Source: Selaginella moellendorffii (taxonomy: Eukaryota; Streptophyta; Lycopodiopsida; Selaginellales; Selaginellaceae). Taken from it: DNA of 64,000 nucleotides. This document shows positions 1-10,241 of the stretch, piece by piece (within the stretch, counting starts at the first letter, position 1; every line of letters begins with the position of its first letter). The notes under the pieces were generated by a model. The model was not told the DNA's origin and did no database searches. It saw only the letters and a program-made list of their open reading frames with translations. Location: assembly GCF_000143415.4 (NCBI RefSeq), contig NW_003314267.1, positions 224,041 to 288,040 on the forward strand. Direction: 5' to 3'. Position numbers and translations under genes: made by a program.

Positions 1-893
1 GGCGAGAGCTGGACGCCGATCCTTCCATACCCATCCTTGCTCCTGTCCGGGAAGATGTCCACGGTCACTGCCTCTCCTCTGCGCTGGAGCAGCATCTGGA
101 TCTTCTTTCCCGGCCGCTGCTTGATCACGTCCACGATCTGCATTACCGAGCGCTCGTCACTGCGGACTTCCTGGCCGTCGAGCGCGAGGATCACGTCGGC
201 TGGCCGGACCCCGGCTCTAGCTGCGGCCGAGCTCGCGTAAACCTCCGGGACGACGACCCCCGGCAGGATCTTTTGCTGGAGGAGCCCCACCGTGAGCGTC
301 TGGGTGAAGAGGAGCGTGTAGGCGAAGACGATGTTTGCGAAAACGCCCGCGGACATGACGAGAACTCTGTCCAGGATGGGCCTGTTCTTGAGCAAGTCGG
401 GATCCTCGGGCGAGAACTCGCTGTCTGGATTGTCGTCCGGGAAGCCCACGTAGCCGCCCAGCGGAATCGCCCGGATCGAGTACTCCACCTCTTTTCTCTG
501 GAAGGTGGCCAGCTTCGGCCCAAATCCAATAGAGAACTTGCTAACATGGATGTTTTGGAGCCTGGCCGCGAGGAAATGCCCGGCCTCGTGAACGAGGATG
601 ATCACTGTGAGAACTCCCACCGCCTGGAGGACCGATTCCGGGCCTTCTAGTCCTGTTCCCCCTAGCGCCGAGAAGGCTGGAGGAATTGCCAAGAGCTTCT
701 TCCCGATTCTCCCATGCCGGGACGAAGAGGAATTGATAATTAGCTGCCGCCGCTGCGAATCCCTGCGATCTTCTGTGGGATTGAGCCTCGCGACTAGAAT
801 CCTGGTGATCGTCCGGGTCTTTCTCGTGAGAATCGTTCTGGATTGCTGCCTGTGCGGGTGAAGGAAACTGCCTGTTCCATCTAGCAGCGCCAT
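1..893 (-). CDS. ARASP: Chloroplast-type site-2 metalloprotease (RseP/ARASP family), 3' part outside the window
   Basis: The minus-strand frame is open from an ATG at 893 to the left edge (about 297 codons), with an in-frame stop just upstream at 981-983. The first ~70 residues are rich in Ser, Arg and Thr, like a plastid transit peptide. Then follow a hydrophobic segment, the zinc-binding HEAGH motif at residues 102-106 (bases 576-590), the family stretch IPLGGYVGF, a second membrane segment (VLVMSAGVFANIVFAYTLL) and a PDZ-like domain (AGVRPADVILALDGQEV). This order matches intramembrane proteases such as bacterial RseP and Arabidopsis ARASP, which cleave substrates within the thylakoid or envelope membrane. 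The C-terminal membrane segments with the third zinc ligand would lie left of base 1. It is divergent from the PPR gene. The family call is firm; plastid targeting is inferred. Confidence 0.88.
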   Translation of the reverse strand, partial: MALLDGTGSFLHPHRQQSRTILTRKTRTITRILVARLNPTEDRRDSQRRQLIINSSSSRHGRIGKKLLAIPPAFSALGGTGLEGPESVLQAVGVLTVIILVHEAGHFLAARLQNIHVSKFSIGFGPKLATFQRKEVEYSIRAIPLGGYVGFPDDNPDSEFSPEDPDLLKNRPILDRVLVMSAGVFANIVFAYTLLFTQTLTVGLLQQKILPGVVVPEVYASSAAARAGVRPADVILALDGQEVRSDERSVMQIVDVIKQRPGKKIQMLLQRRGEAVTVDIFPDRSKDGYGRIGVQLS

Positions 894-1112
894 CGCCAGC
901 TCCAGCGCTCCGAGAACCGAGCAGCGCTTACCTAGAAATGCGCGAGTGGATCCATCCTCTTTCTCTCGCAGTGAAGAACCCTAGAACGATGCTGGCACAA
1001 GGGGGAATATGCGCGTGGAAGAACCACAGCCTCAGAAGAGGGATATTATTCACGCGAAAATTCGAAAAAATGCGGGAATTTGTAGGTTAGGGTTTTAGTC
1101 CGCAAGAGAGCG
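894..1112. promoter_or_regulatory. Short divergent promoter region with a telo box
   Basis: Only 219 bp separate the start codons of the minus-strand protease and the plus-strand PPR gene, so both promoters must lie here or overlap the 5' ends. TTAGGGTTT at 1087-1095 is the reverse complement of the plant telo box AAACCCTAA, often found near starts of housekeeping and organelle-related genes. No clear TATA box is seen. That the two organelle-protein genes are co-regulated is inference. Confidence 0.5.
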
Positions 1113-3944
1113 ATGGCGCTGGAGGTCCCCTCCATCGCCGTCGCCTCCAGTAGCAGGAGCTCTCAATCCTTCGACAAGGCAGCGTTCGCGGCACAGATCC
1201 GGCAATGCGCTGCATCGCGATCGCTCCCCGACGCACGGCGCCTGCATTCCGCGATCGCCGAGGCCGGCGGCGACGATCGCGAGACCTTCCTGGGGAATCT
1301 CATCGTCCAGATGTATGGCAAGTGTGGGAGCTTGGAGGACGCGGCAATGGCGTTTGAGCGGCTGGAGAGGAGGAATGTGTTCTCGTGGAGTATTTTCATC
1401 CAAGCGCACGTCCACAATGGCGAGAACGATCGAGCTCTTCAGATCTTGAGGTACATGGATTTGAGTGGCGTCAAGCCCGACACTGTGACTTTCATCAGCG
1501 TTCTTAGTGCTTGTACCAATGCTCGTTCCTTGTCGCAGGGCAAGGGAGCGCACGAGAGAATGCGAGCTACGGGGCTGTGCTGCGGGGAATTCGTGGGTAA
1601 TTCTCTCCTCAACATGTATGGGAAGTGTGGGGGTGTGGAGGAGGCCAGAGAGTTTTTCGAGAGCATGACGCACAGGAACGTTATCTCGTGGTCGACCATG
1701 GTTGCAGCATATGCCCAGAGAGGAGATCACGACCAAGCGCTGGTTTTGTTCCAGAAGATGGAGGAAGAAGGCGTAGAGCCAAACGAGGTAACTTTTCTCA
1801 GCGTTTTGGATGCGTGTGCTAACGCAGAGGCTGTAGAGCAAGGCGAGATGATCCACCGGCTGGCGGCAAGGAAGAAGCTGGACGTCGGCCTCATCGTTGG
1901 AACTGCGCTGGTGGGGATGTACGGGAAGTGTAGCCGGCTGATCGAAGCGAGACAGGTGTTTGACGGTATCGTGGAGAAAGACGTGGTGACTTGGAGCACC
2001 ATGATCTCGGCCTATGCCCAACTTGGTCATGTCCGAGAAGCGATCCAACTCTTCGGGTATATGAACTTGGACGGTGTAAGGCCCAACGAGATCATCCTCA
2101 TGAGCATTCTCGGGGCGTGCTCTAGCGCCGGTGCTCTAGCTGAAGGCAAGATGACACATGAACTCGTTGTCATCTGTGGATTTGGAGCAGACGTCTCCAC
2201 TGGGAACACACTTATTAAGATGTACGGTAAGTGTGGAGACTTGGCATCTGCGAAGGCCGTGTTTGGAGGGATGGAGAGAAGGGACTTGATCTCCTGGTCG
2301 GCAATGCTGGCGGTCATTGCCGAGCACGGGCACTGCAAAGACGCTTTTGTTCACTTTCGGAGGATGGATCTAGAGGGTGTGAAGCCGGACTACGTGACTT
2401 TCGTCAGCTTGCTGGACGCCTGCTCTCTCTTGGGTGCCTTGGTCGAGGGGAACGTAATCCACACACGGATAAGAGCCGAAGGTTTTCAGTCGGTGATGTA
2501 TATCGAGAATTCCCTCATCGACATGTATGGGAAGTGCGGGAGTTTACAGGCTGCCAGAGGGATCTTCGACCGTATGAGTCACAGAAACGTGATTACCTGG
2601 ACTACGATGATCACGGCGTGCGTCCAGCACGAGCAAGGGAAAGAAGCTCTTGAGTTATTTGAGGAGATGGAGAAGGCGGGTGTGGCTCCGAATGCAGTGA
2701 CTTTGGTAGCCGCTTTAGATGCGTGCTGCATCTCTGGGGCTTTGGACGCGGGAAGGGAAATCCATGCAAGGATATCTGCGAGTGGGATCGAAACAGACAG
2801 GATATTGACATCGCTCGTCGACATGTACGGGAAGTGTGGGAGTTTAGAGGATGCGAGGACGGTTTTTGAGAAGATCAAGGGACGAAGGTGTGTTCCTGCC
2901 TGGAACGCGATTATCCGGGCTCATGCAGAGAACGGCCATGGTCAAGTCCTTCAACACTATCGCCGCATGAACCTGGAAGGACTAACGCCAGATGACATCA
3001 CTTTCACGACAGTTCTTACTTCCTGGTCAGACTTCGGCAATCTCAACGAAGTGAAAGAAGTCCATCATCAACTTCGAGCCGGTGGCTACGAGTCCGATCT
3101 CATACTCGCGACAGCGCTCGTCCACATTTACGGGAAACTCAAGAGTCTCGAAGATGCCAGGTTTTTGTTCGACCGAACGGCAAACAAAGACGTGGTTATC
3201 TGGAACGCAATGCTGGGTGCCTACGCGAGCCAGGGCCTCGGGAAGGACGCGCTGGAGCTCTACTCAGAGATGGATCTAGCACCAAACGACACCACCTTTA
3301 TAAGCGTCCTGGAGGCGTGCGCCAGCACTGGCTCCATCCACAAGGGCCGCGCAGTCTACTCACGTATCACAGAAGCTGGATTCGACTCCAACGTCCAAGT
3401 CGCTACCTCACTGGTGTACATGTTTGGGAAGTGTGGGAAGCCAGAAGAAGCGAGGCTTGTCTTCGACAAGATGCGCGAGAAGACGGTGGTTTCATGGACG
3501 GCCATGGTCGCAGCCTACGCGCAGCAGGGCCACGGAGCGCAGGCACTGGAGCTGTTTCAAGAGATGGATCTGGAAGGAGTCCAGCCCGATCAAGTGGCCT
3601 TCTTGAGCATCATCCATTCGTGCAGCCACTCGGGCCTGGTGGAGGAGGGGCGGATTTACTTCCTCAAGATGGTGGAGGACCAAAGCTTTACGCCAGGGGT
3701 GGAGCACTTTGTGGGGATGCTCGACTTGCTTGGGAGATCTGGGAAGCTCAACGAGGCTGAGGAGCTGATGGAGTTCATGCCAGTGGAGCCGGGTGTTGTC
3801 GGCTGGAACACGCTGCTGTCGGCCTGTAAGACGCACAACGACACAGAACGAGCTGGTCGGGTTGCTGGTGGCATGCTTGTGCTCGGGCCGGGCCATGCGG
3901 GACCGTATGTATCATTCTCCAACATCCTTTCTGGTAAAGGTTAG
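1113..3944 (+). CDS. PLS-class pentatricopeptide repeat protein with degenerate E-type C-terminus
   Basis: A single uninterrupted ORF of 943 codons starts at ATG 1113. It is almost wholly made of ~31-36-residue PPR motifs. Eight S-type units are easy to see from their M/IYGKCGSLEDA-like cores, each followed by a NVISWSTM-like and a GVKPDxVTFxSVL-like unit, so the gene follows the P-L-S triplet plan. The C-terminus (VGWNTLLSACKTHNDTERAG) resembles the E motif, but it stops at NILSGKG and no DYW deaminase domain follows. PLS PPR proteins bind organellar RNA and guide C-to-U editing or processing in mitochondria or chloroplasts. A protein ending at E would need a DYW partner supplied in trans. 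A GT in the last codons (GGTAAAGG) could be a donor to an unseen extension, but nothing E- or DYW-like is recognisable downstream. Confidence 0.93.
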   Translation: MALEVPSIAVASSSRSSQSFDKAAFAAQIRQCAASRSLPDARRLHSAIAEAGGDDRETFLGNLIVQMYGKCGSLEDAAMAFERLERRNVFSWSIFIQAHVHNGENDRALQILRYMDLSGVKPDTVTFISVLSACTNARSLSQGKGAHERMRATGLCCGEFVGNSLLNMYGKCGGVEEAREFFESMTHRNVISWSTMVAAYAQRGDHDQALVLFQKMEEEGVEPNEVTFLSVLDACANAEAVEQGEMIHRLAARKKLDVGLIVGTALVGMYGKCSRLIEARQVFDGIVEKDVVTWSTMISAYAQLGHVREAIQLFGYMNLDGVRPNEIILMSILGACSSAGALAEGKMTHELVVICGFGADVSTGNTLIKMYGKCGDLASAKAVFGGMERRDLISWSAMLAVIAEHGHCKDAFVHFRRMDLEGVKPDYVTFVSLLDACSLLGALVEGNVIHTRIRAEGFQSVMYIENSLIDMYGKCGSLQAARGIFDRMSHRNVITWTTMITACVQHEQGKEALELFEEMEKAGVAPNAVTLVAALDACCISGALDAGREIHARISASGIETDRILTSLVDMYGKCGSLEDARTVFEKIKGRRCVPAWNAIIRAHAENGHGQVLQHYRRMNLEGLTPDDITFTTVLTSWSDFGNLNEVKEVHHQLRAGGYESDLILATALVHIYGKLKSLEDARFLFDRTANKDVVIWNAMLGAYASQGLGKDALELYSEMDLAPNDTTFISVLEACASTGSIHKGRAVYSRITEAGFDSNVQVATSLVYMFGKCGKPEEARLVFDKMREKTVVSWTAMVAAYAQQGHGAQALELFQEMDLEGVQPDQVAFLSIIHSCSHSGLVEEGRIYFLKMVEDQSFTPGVEHFVGMLDLLGRSGKLNEAEELMEFMPVEPGVVGWNTLLSACKTHNDTERAGRVAGGMLVLGPGHAGPYVSFSNILSGKG

Positions 3945-4394
3945 TTTAAAGGAAATGGAAAAGTGGTGTAATTGCAAATTTCAAGAAATTTCAAGAGGAG
4001 AAACGCTACAAGAGCCAAGTTTCAGATTGATCCTCTGCAAAGACAAAGTGAAACATCCATTATTATTGTTGGATCTAGCATAGTGAAGGACAAGTTCGTC
4101 GCATGCTTCTGCCGTACCACCTCTGTCGTTAGCCGAAGGCACGGCACGGGGTCTGCGCAGTCGTTGGTCTTCGGTCTTGGGTCAGTTTAGACATTGGGCC
4201 ATCAATTTCGAAATATTTTGACCTTGCATCTTGGTTATCTACGGTGCTAGCAATCTAGAACGTATGCATGAGACATAAATAGCCGTAAGAAAAGAAAAGG
4301 AATCATGGCTTGTTACATTTGTTCTTATGCTTGCTATCATGAATTTGTGCAGGAATCAGCCATGTTCAGAGCAACGATTTTATCATACTCTTAA
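3945..4394. other. Intergenic stretch downstream of the PPR gene
   Basis: This should hold the 3' UTR of the PPR gene. Short open frames here give no recognisable protein, and I see no repeat, RNA gene or further PPR/DYW sequence. Confidence 0.5.
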
Positions 4395-5930
4395 AATGCA
4401 ACAGGACCAAGCACTCTCTGATTGGAATGTATCAAACAGCCACAACTTTTGCCAATGGTTCCTCACAACAGTGTAATTTCCCTACCTCAATGGCACAGTT
4501 TCTCCTGCTCTGAGAAACCATGCTGCAGAAGTGCAAGCAGTCTACCTTCAGCGGAATCTGAGGCATCTCAGGCTCTCTCAGGTTCTCTCACAACAACTTC
4601 CAAGGCATCTTTGATTCATTTCTCACCTGCACTGGACTTGTCAACAATTTTTACTGGAAGAGTTTCACCTCAGGATGTGTATTTCAAACACCTCACCTGG
4701 AAAACAATCTTTCAGGAGGTAAGCATATTTGTTAAATGAATATGGTTTGTTAAACCCTTAACTCAAGATTCTTGCTGCTCTATCCAAGTGCACAAAACTG
4801 CAGCATTTGGATTTCAGCCAACGAGCTACAGGACAGTCAGATCACACAATTGGGACCATTGCAGATTCCTTGATCTCAATAGCACTGGGATATCTGGAGC
4901 AGTGCCTGAACATCTGAATGCCTTCTGGCCAGAGCTAAGGATACAACTCTCCGGTAACAAGCTCTTAGGTGGCGTTCCTTCAAACTGGAGTTTTTCGACC
5001 AGCATCAAAAGGATTGACATCTCACTAATGGTCCCATTCCTACAAATTGGAGCAAGAGCCTCAGATGGCTGGACCTCTCTCACAATAACTTTGAAGGAAC
5101 AATCCCAGATTTCTGCTCCAAGGGATCTGCTGCAGAACTTGAGTACGTATGTGAAATAACTTGTCTGGCGAGATACCATCCATAGGCACGTGCCCTAAAC
5201 TCCAGTCTTTGCAACTGTGCTACAACACCTTGCATGGCCACCTTCCTTTGGATCTTAATAACTGCTTGGCCCTTCGAGAGCTCAAAACCGACCAGAACAA
5301 CCTGGAAGGCGAGATATTCCGAAACTTCCCCAGATTTACGATATCCACGCAAATCCCTGCCAACTTATCATCCTCCAGATTATCGTCAACGTCACGCATT
5401 CCATAGGCAGTATGCAGCTGCTGGTCCTATCAATGGCATTCAACAACTTGCGCTGCATGGCCAACCTTGCAAACCTCCACATCCCCAATCTCTCAAACAA
5501 CTATCTTACAGGTACATTGCATAATTTAACCAGATTCACCGATATGTTGTTGGTGGATCTTTCACACAATCGCTTGCATGTCTTATTCCTTCAAGCATTG
5601 CAGAGCTTCAACTGAGTAGCTTTAGTGTGGTGGACAACAACTTGAGTGGGAAAATTCCCACAGCCAATGTCTTCAACACAAATTTTAAGCTAGTTTGAGG
5701 GAAATCCAGGGTTGCATAGATGCCTAAATTGTTTTTTGTTGGTGTGCAATCTAATCCAAATGACCTTCAGAAGGATGCCAATGCAAGCAATAATAGTGAT
5801 TGTTTCCTACTTTTAGCTTTTATTTGGCTGCTATGGTGGCATTTTGTACGACTCTTTGTGCCTTATTGGGACATCACTCATAAATTTCTTGGCTACATGC
5901 CCACCTTTTGCAAACTGGAAATGTGGTGAC
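4395..5930 (+). pseudogene. Decayed leucine-rich-repeat receptor gene
   Basis: LRR receptor fragments appear in order but in different frames. Near 4405-4460 an N-terminal cap-like piece reads LSDWNVSNSHNFCQW. At 4860-5150 LRR pieces read GISGAVPEHLNAF and LSGNKLLGGVP. At 5165-5340 the sequence reads SGEIPSIGTCPKLQSLQLCY and NNLEGEIF. At 5410-5600 it reads LSNNYLTGTLHNLTRF. At about 5635-5720 a C-terminal cap piece reads DNNLSGKIPTANVF, then FEGNPGLHRC after a stop, then a hydrophobic segment. Several stops and frame changes separate the pieces and no kinase domain follows. The architecture matches the intact gene at 6719, so this is probably an older tandem paralogue. Introns could explain one or two breaks but not all. 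Confidence 0.75.
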
Positions 5931-6239
5931 ATTTGCTCAACTTCAATCCTAATAATTTAATTAAATTTTTAGATATCACATTGTGCATAACTCTTATATC
6001 AATTATCACTCAAATTTGGTGTCCATGGATAAAACATATAAGGTGTATTAATGGATTAATGCTAAGAAAAACTTAAAGAAAATAACTCACTTCCTTTTCC
6101 TTATGGCATTGCCAGTAAATTAGGGATCACAATATGATGCTCCAAGCATTTTCTAACACTGGAAGCTGGAAGATACTAAAAGGATCTTCCACGCAATGCC
6201 CTAGTGAGACTGGTGATGGTGGACATATGCAATGCAGCC

Positions 6240-6320
6240 ACCCACGTGCAGTACGGCAGATTCTAGGGGAGATGCCTGAGTGGAATATTGTGTCATGGAC
6301 AGCTATGATTCACAGGTATG
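6240..6320 (+). pseudogene. Isolated PPR motif remnant
   Basis: One frame reads AVRQILGEMPEWNIVSWTAMIHRY, the junction of two PPR motifs of the type found in PLS proteins. Neither side continues the repeat array, so it is a scrap of a PPR gene. The flanking 5931-6239 and 6321-6700 hold nothing I can name. Confidence 0.6.
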
Positions 6321-6718
6321 TAATGTCCACCTGTGTTAGAATGATTCCATCTTGTGGAACACTATGATCCAATTGTGTGCATGGCCAATGGGAGACTGTA
6401 CTAGAGCTCTCCCATTTGAGTCTGTACAAATGGGAGACAGACTGATGCATTGTACACGTGGTGGCATGTAGCGAGTGGATCTGTGATACTATGTCATACT
6501 CTGGATTGACTTTGAATGGGCCCTTTGAGTCATTTCTTTTTTGTTTTCTTCACTAGACTCGTTGTTGACACGGCAATTGTTATATTTGACAGCAGAAATT
6601 TCTTGTGAATACTTTGAATATGCAGTAAAGATTGACTTCCTTCTGCTTTTTCTTTTTGACTCACATATGGTGTAAGTGTTGTTTATAAGTCCGTGAAATA
6701 TTGGAAAACACTGAAGTC

Positions 6719-8929
6719 ATGTTTGCCTTGATTTGTTTTCTCTGTTTTCTTACAGTTGTAGCGAATACAAAAGACACTGACACATTGTGGCGCTTCCAAA
6801 ATGCTGTTGTTGATCATTCAAAAACTCTGAAGTCTTGGAATGGGAACCAAAGCACTCCTTGCAAGTGGGATGGTGTAACTTGTTCTGAGAAAGGTCGGGT
6901 GATTGAGCTTAGCCTCCAATCCTTAGAACTATCCAGTTCTCTTCTTGCGACCACAATCCAGGAGTTGGGATGTCTTCAGGAAATGCATTTATATCAGAGT
7001 CTTTTCACAGATACATTGGAAGGGATATCTTTGCAATCTTACTCTTTAAGAGTGCTCAATATCTCCAGAAATCAGCTCACTGGAAGTTTTCCAACTGAGC
7101 TCCTTGGCAATTGTCCACACTTGACTCGGCTTGATCTCTCGCATAACCAGCTCAATGGCACAATTTCATCAGAGCTGAATTGCAAGAGTTTTGAGTATCT
7201 GGATCTTTCAAGCAATCAATTCACAGGAAGAATACCATCACAATTGATCAAAACTTGCACCAATTTGCAAAATATTTCACTTTCTGATAACAAGTTCTCT
7301 GGCACATTTTCCCTTTATGATTCCAACAAAGTTCATACGCTCAACCTGGCAGGAAATAGATTCTCCACATTTCAAATCCACTCAGATGAGGCATGCAAGA
7401 ATCTAATTGAGCTGGATATTTCCTCCAACAACATCTCTGGAAAACTTTTCCATGGACAAGCTAAGTGTTCTTCACTCAGACTGCTTAAATTCTTTTCCAA
7501 CTCATTCTCAGGGACATTCATAGAACTTCTAGGCAGTCCAAGCTTAAGCAAGAACTTCTTACCATCTCTTGAGCTTCTGGATGCAAGCTATAATCGTATT
7601 TCTGGTGAAGTTTTGGGAATCCATGACAGACTTCTCTTTCTGAATCTCAGCTCCAATAATCTCAATAACACTCAAAACAATGTGTGCTCTTTATCATCTC
7701 CTTCCAGACTCAAAAGCCTACTATTGCCAAACAATAAGCTTGTTGGTGGAATTCTTTACTCTGTACTGAGTTGCACTAGTCTGGAGATGCTGGATTTGAG
7801 TTTCAATACATTGAGTGGAAACATACCAGTGACACTCTGCAACAAGCTTCCACGCCTCCGCCACCTTCTTGCATGGGTGAACAAACTTCAAGACACCATT
7901 CCATCCAGTCTTGCAATGTGCTCCAACTTGACCACAATAATCTTAAGTTACAACATGCTCGAAGGAGTCATTCCTCCAGAGCTCTCACGGCTTCAGAATT
8001 TGAATTGGCTATCTCTCAGCAGCAACAGGCTTATCGGAAGCATTCCCTTGTCTTTCGAGGAGCTGAATCAAATCCAAACTCTGCAACTTAGCAATAACTC
8101 TTTACAAGGTGATATACCTTTGGGCTTGTCCAAGAACAAGAATCTGCTTATGGTGGACTTGAGTAACAACTATTTCTCTGGAAGAGTTCCTGCTCGTATT
8201 GGCCGAAACGTAACGAGAGAGCTAGTGTTTGGGAAGAATTTTGTTACTGATACCGATTTGGGGAACTGCAAATTGTTGGAGGTTCGACAATCTCATTGCA
8301 AGATGGATAATATGTTGGAGATGCAAGGAATTCTTTTAGAAGATTTGAAGAAGCGTTTAAACACTCTGGTTCATCCAGAGTGCTCCTGGACGATATTGCT
8401 ATATGGTAGTCATTTCAAGATGGAGGTTTCAAGCGCCATGGTGCTGGATTTGTCACACAACAATCTAAGCGGCCAGATCCTGGCAAGCATTGGTGACATG
8501 CGCAGTCTACTCAAGATGGATCTTTCTCATAACTTCCTATCAGGCCCAATTCCAGAGTCCATGGGAAATCTTGATAACATCCAGACCTTGGATATTTCTG
8601 AGAACTCATTGAGCGGAACGATTCCAGGCTCTCTTACTTTGCTGAACACTCTCTTCAGCCTGAATGTTTCCTACAACAATCTATCAGGCTTGATTCCTCA
8701 GGGAGGCCAGCTTACAACTTTTCAAAGCAGCAGCTATGAAGGCAATCCAGGATTGTATGGCTCTCCTCTTACTTACAATCACACGTCTTCAAGGAATTCC
8801 ACCACAGCAGAGGAGAAGACCCAAGAGGTTGATGGAAGGGACGAGGAACTTCTAGCTGGAGCTTTGCTATTTGTCATATCTTTTGTAGTAGCTACAATCA
8901 TAGTGACATTCAAACTAAAATTTAAATAA
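6719..8929 (+). CDS. Leucine-rich-repeat receptor-like protein (RLP), no kinase domain
   Basis: I chose the ATG at 6719; the frame is open a little further upstream (to a TTG at 6701) but only this ATG begins a clean signal peptide (MFALICFLCFLTVVA). The product is 736 residues. An LRR N-cap follows (W.....C.WDGVTCS near residues 45-60), then about twenty plant-type LRRs (LxLSxNxLxGxIP). A non-LRR island (about residues 515-580, with cysteines in GNCKLLEVRQSHCKM) precedes the last four LRRs. A Ser/Thr/Asn- and acid-rich linker and one membrane helix (AGALLFVISFVVATIIVTF) end in a short basic tail. This is the layout of plant RLPs and of the outer half of PSKR/BRI1-like receptors, acting at the plasma membrane with a co-receptor kinase. 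Transposon copy A begins 7 bp after the stop codon, so its native 3' UTR is displaced. Confidence 0.9.
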   Translation: MFALICFLCFLTVVANTKDTDTLWRFQNAVVDHSKTLKSWNGNQSTPCKWDGVTCSEKGRVIELSLQSLELSSSLLATTIQELGCLQEMHLYQSLFTDTLEGISLQSYSLRVLNISRNQLTGSFPTELLGNCPHLTRLDLSHNQLNGTISSELNCKSFEYLDLSSNQFTGRIPSQLIKTCTNLQNISLSDNKFSGTFSLYDSNKVHTLNLAGNRFSTFQIHSDEACKNLIELDISSNNISGKLFHGQAKCSSLRLLKFFSNSFSGTFIELLGSPSLSKNFLPSLELLDASYNRISGEVLGIHDRLLFLNLSSNNLNNTQNNVCSLSSPSRLKSLLLPNNKLVGGILYSVLSCTSLEMLDLSFNTLSGNIPVTLCNKLPRLRHLLAWVNKLQDTIPSSLAMCSNLTTIILSYNMLEGVIPPELSRLQNLNWLSLSSNRLIGSIPLSFEELNQIQTLQLSNNSLQGDIPLGLSKNKNLLMVDLSNNYFSGRVPARIGRNVTRELVFGKNFVTDTDLGNCKLLEVRQSHCKMDNMLEMQGILLEDLKKRLNTLVHPECSWTILLYGSHFKMEVSSAMVLDLSHNNLSGQILASIGDMRSLLKMDLSHNFLSGPIPESMGNLDNIQTLDISENSLSGTIPGSLTLLNTLFSLNVSYNNLSGLIPQGGQLTTFQSSSYEGNPGLYGSPLTYNHTSSRNSTTAEEKTQEVDGRDEELLAGALLFVISFVVATIIVTFKLKFK

Positions 8930-8936
8930 TGCATGA

Positions 8937-8960
8937 AAGCTCTATTTCGTTAAAGTGGGA
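8937..8960 (+). repeat. Left terminal inverted repeat of copy A
   Basis: These 24 bp match the reverse complement of 21504-21527 exactly. An inner GTGGGA...TCCCAC hairpin lies at about 8951-8976. The preceding ATGA is the target duplication. Confidence 0.9.
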
Positions 8961-9378
8961 ATTGTCATTATCCCACTTGTAAAATAAGGTTTCCAAACCT
9001 TTATATAGTATATAAATATAACAAAATTCAATTGCATTGAGGCACATGCCATTTTATTTTAAACAAGGAAATGTCTACTCAATCACTTCTCCTCCCCTTG
9101 CCACTGCTTCACCTCTCTCTTCTCCTTGTCATCGTCGTCCAATTTCTTTCCATCCTTTTAATATTGGCTCAGTTGCTCCGAGTCTAGGTGGAGCCCAAGT
9201 CCCCATTCAATCTTTACTTTCCCCTTATTAATAAAACAACTTCGTAGACTTCCAATAACATGTTGTAACACTTCTAGTATAATGCAAATCCTCTCAAAGA
9301 ATTGTCTTTTAATATTAATACAATGGCATGGAACCCCATGCCATAATAAGTTACATTTTTAAATAAATACATGCCATC

Positions 9379-10241
9379 TCAGACTGTTATTTTTTGCCTC
9401 CAACGCCTATACAATAATCTTGGAATTTCATCACTCTCCACACTATCAGGATTTAAACCCAGTAGTAATGCCATCTCTTCTCTAATACGTCCACGCTCAT
9501 GTTCAGTGGTCGAAGAACCCATCCGGTTGAGCAGATTATGGAGATGCGGATAGTGCTTGGCTAGACAATATACATGCCATAAATGATGACTGGTGTCTGT
9601 CTGATCAAATGGCTTCTGATATACCGTTCCATCTGCCATTTGGTTGATTTCTGCAGCCACCTCCTGGACTGGCCGGTTCTCTATCACCATCGCTCCAAGC
9701 CGTTTTGCAAGGTCCCCCAGAACATACGGTTTCTTCTCCCTAGTTTCCATACTGCAAGAGATGGGGTGCACTGCATATGTGTGCGTGTTCGCTGCAGTTT
9801 TAATCGGCGAGTCATCGATGATGAGGATTTCACTTGAGCTAGCAGTCCGGTTCATCACTACAGCCTCTGGCTTGACGAAGATGGGCTTGCTACCCCTCAC
9901 ATGGACCATAGTCAAGCAATCCTCCTGTGTTAGGAGAAAGTCAAATGGTAATATTACTCGCGTCTGATCGTGCATCATCTGTAGCAACGTTAATGCATTG
10001 TGGCACATCATGGATGTCCAAACTCCCAATTGCAAATTGAACCCGGCCCTCTGTTTTAAGTGTCGCATGGTCATTATTAGATCCCGCAGTTTCTCCCGTG
10101 TGATTAATGTGAATCTGTCTCTTTTGACCAACTTGCGACCGCAGGCTTTGGAGGGTGCAATGACATTCGAGGACGAGCCACGCTCATGGGAGAAAAGGAC
10201 ACCGTTCAGATCAAAAACGATACAGTACCTTCGCCGTGACT
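9379..10241 (-). CDS. Terminal exon: FCP1/NIF-type HAD phosphatase domain
   Basis: The exon opens after a TTTCAG acceptor (intron 10242-10288, 47 nt) and splices in phase to give NIVDESRRRYCIVFDLNGVL. HAD motif I is FDLNGVL, with Asn where many phosphatases have the second Asp. VWTSMM is motif II (the WTS of FCP1/NIF proteins), KPIFVK supplies the Lys of motif III, and ILIIDDSP is motif IV. A C-terminal extension (about 100 residues, HHLWHVYCLAKHYPHLHNLL) follows and has no family match I know. NIF-domain enzymes dephosphorylate serines, classically on the RNA polymerase II tail. The DLN variant also occurs in plant FCP1-like proteins, so activity is uncertain. This exon is open in both copies. 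Confidence 0.8.

Noticed and set aside
191-547. Minus-strand ORF of 118 codons at the left edge
   Set aside because: The neighbouring minus-strand frame encodes the HEAGH/PDZ protease with clear family motifs; this one is its shadow.
1095-2048. Long minus-strand open frame (317 codons) opposite the PPR gene
   Set aside because: It is the antisense shadow of a codon-biased repeat gene; its protein has no recognisable domain and the plus strand reads as PPR throughout.
6701-6718. Upstream start of the receptor-like protein at 6701
   Set aside because: That codon is TTG; the ATG at 6719 begins directly with the signal peptide.
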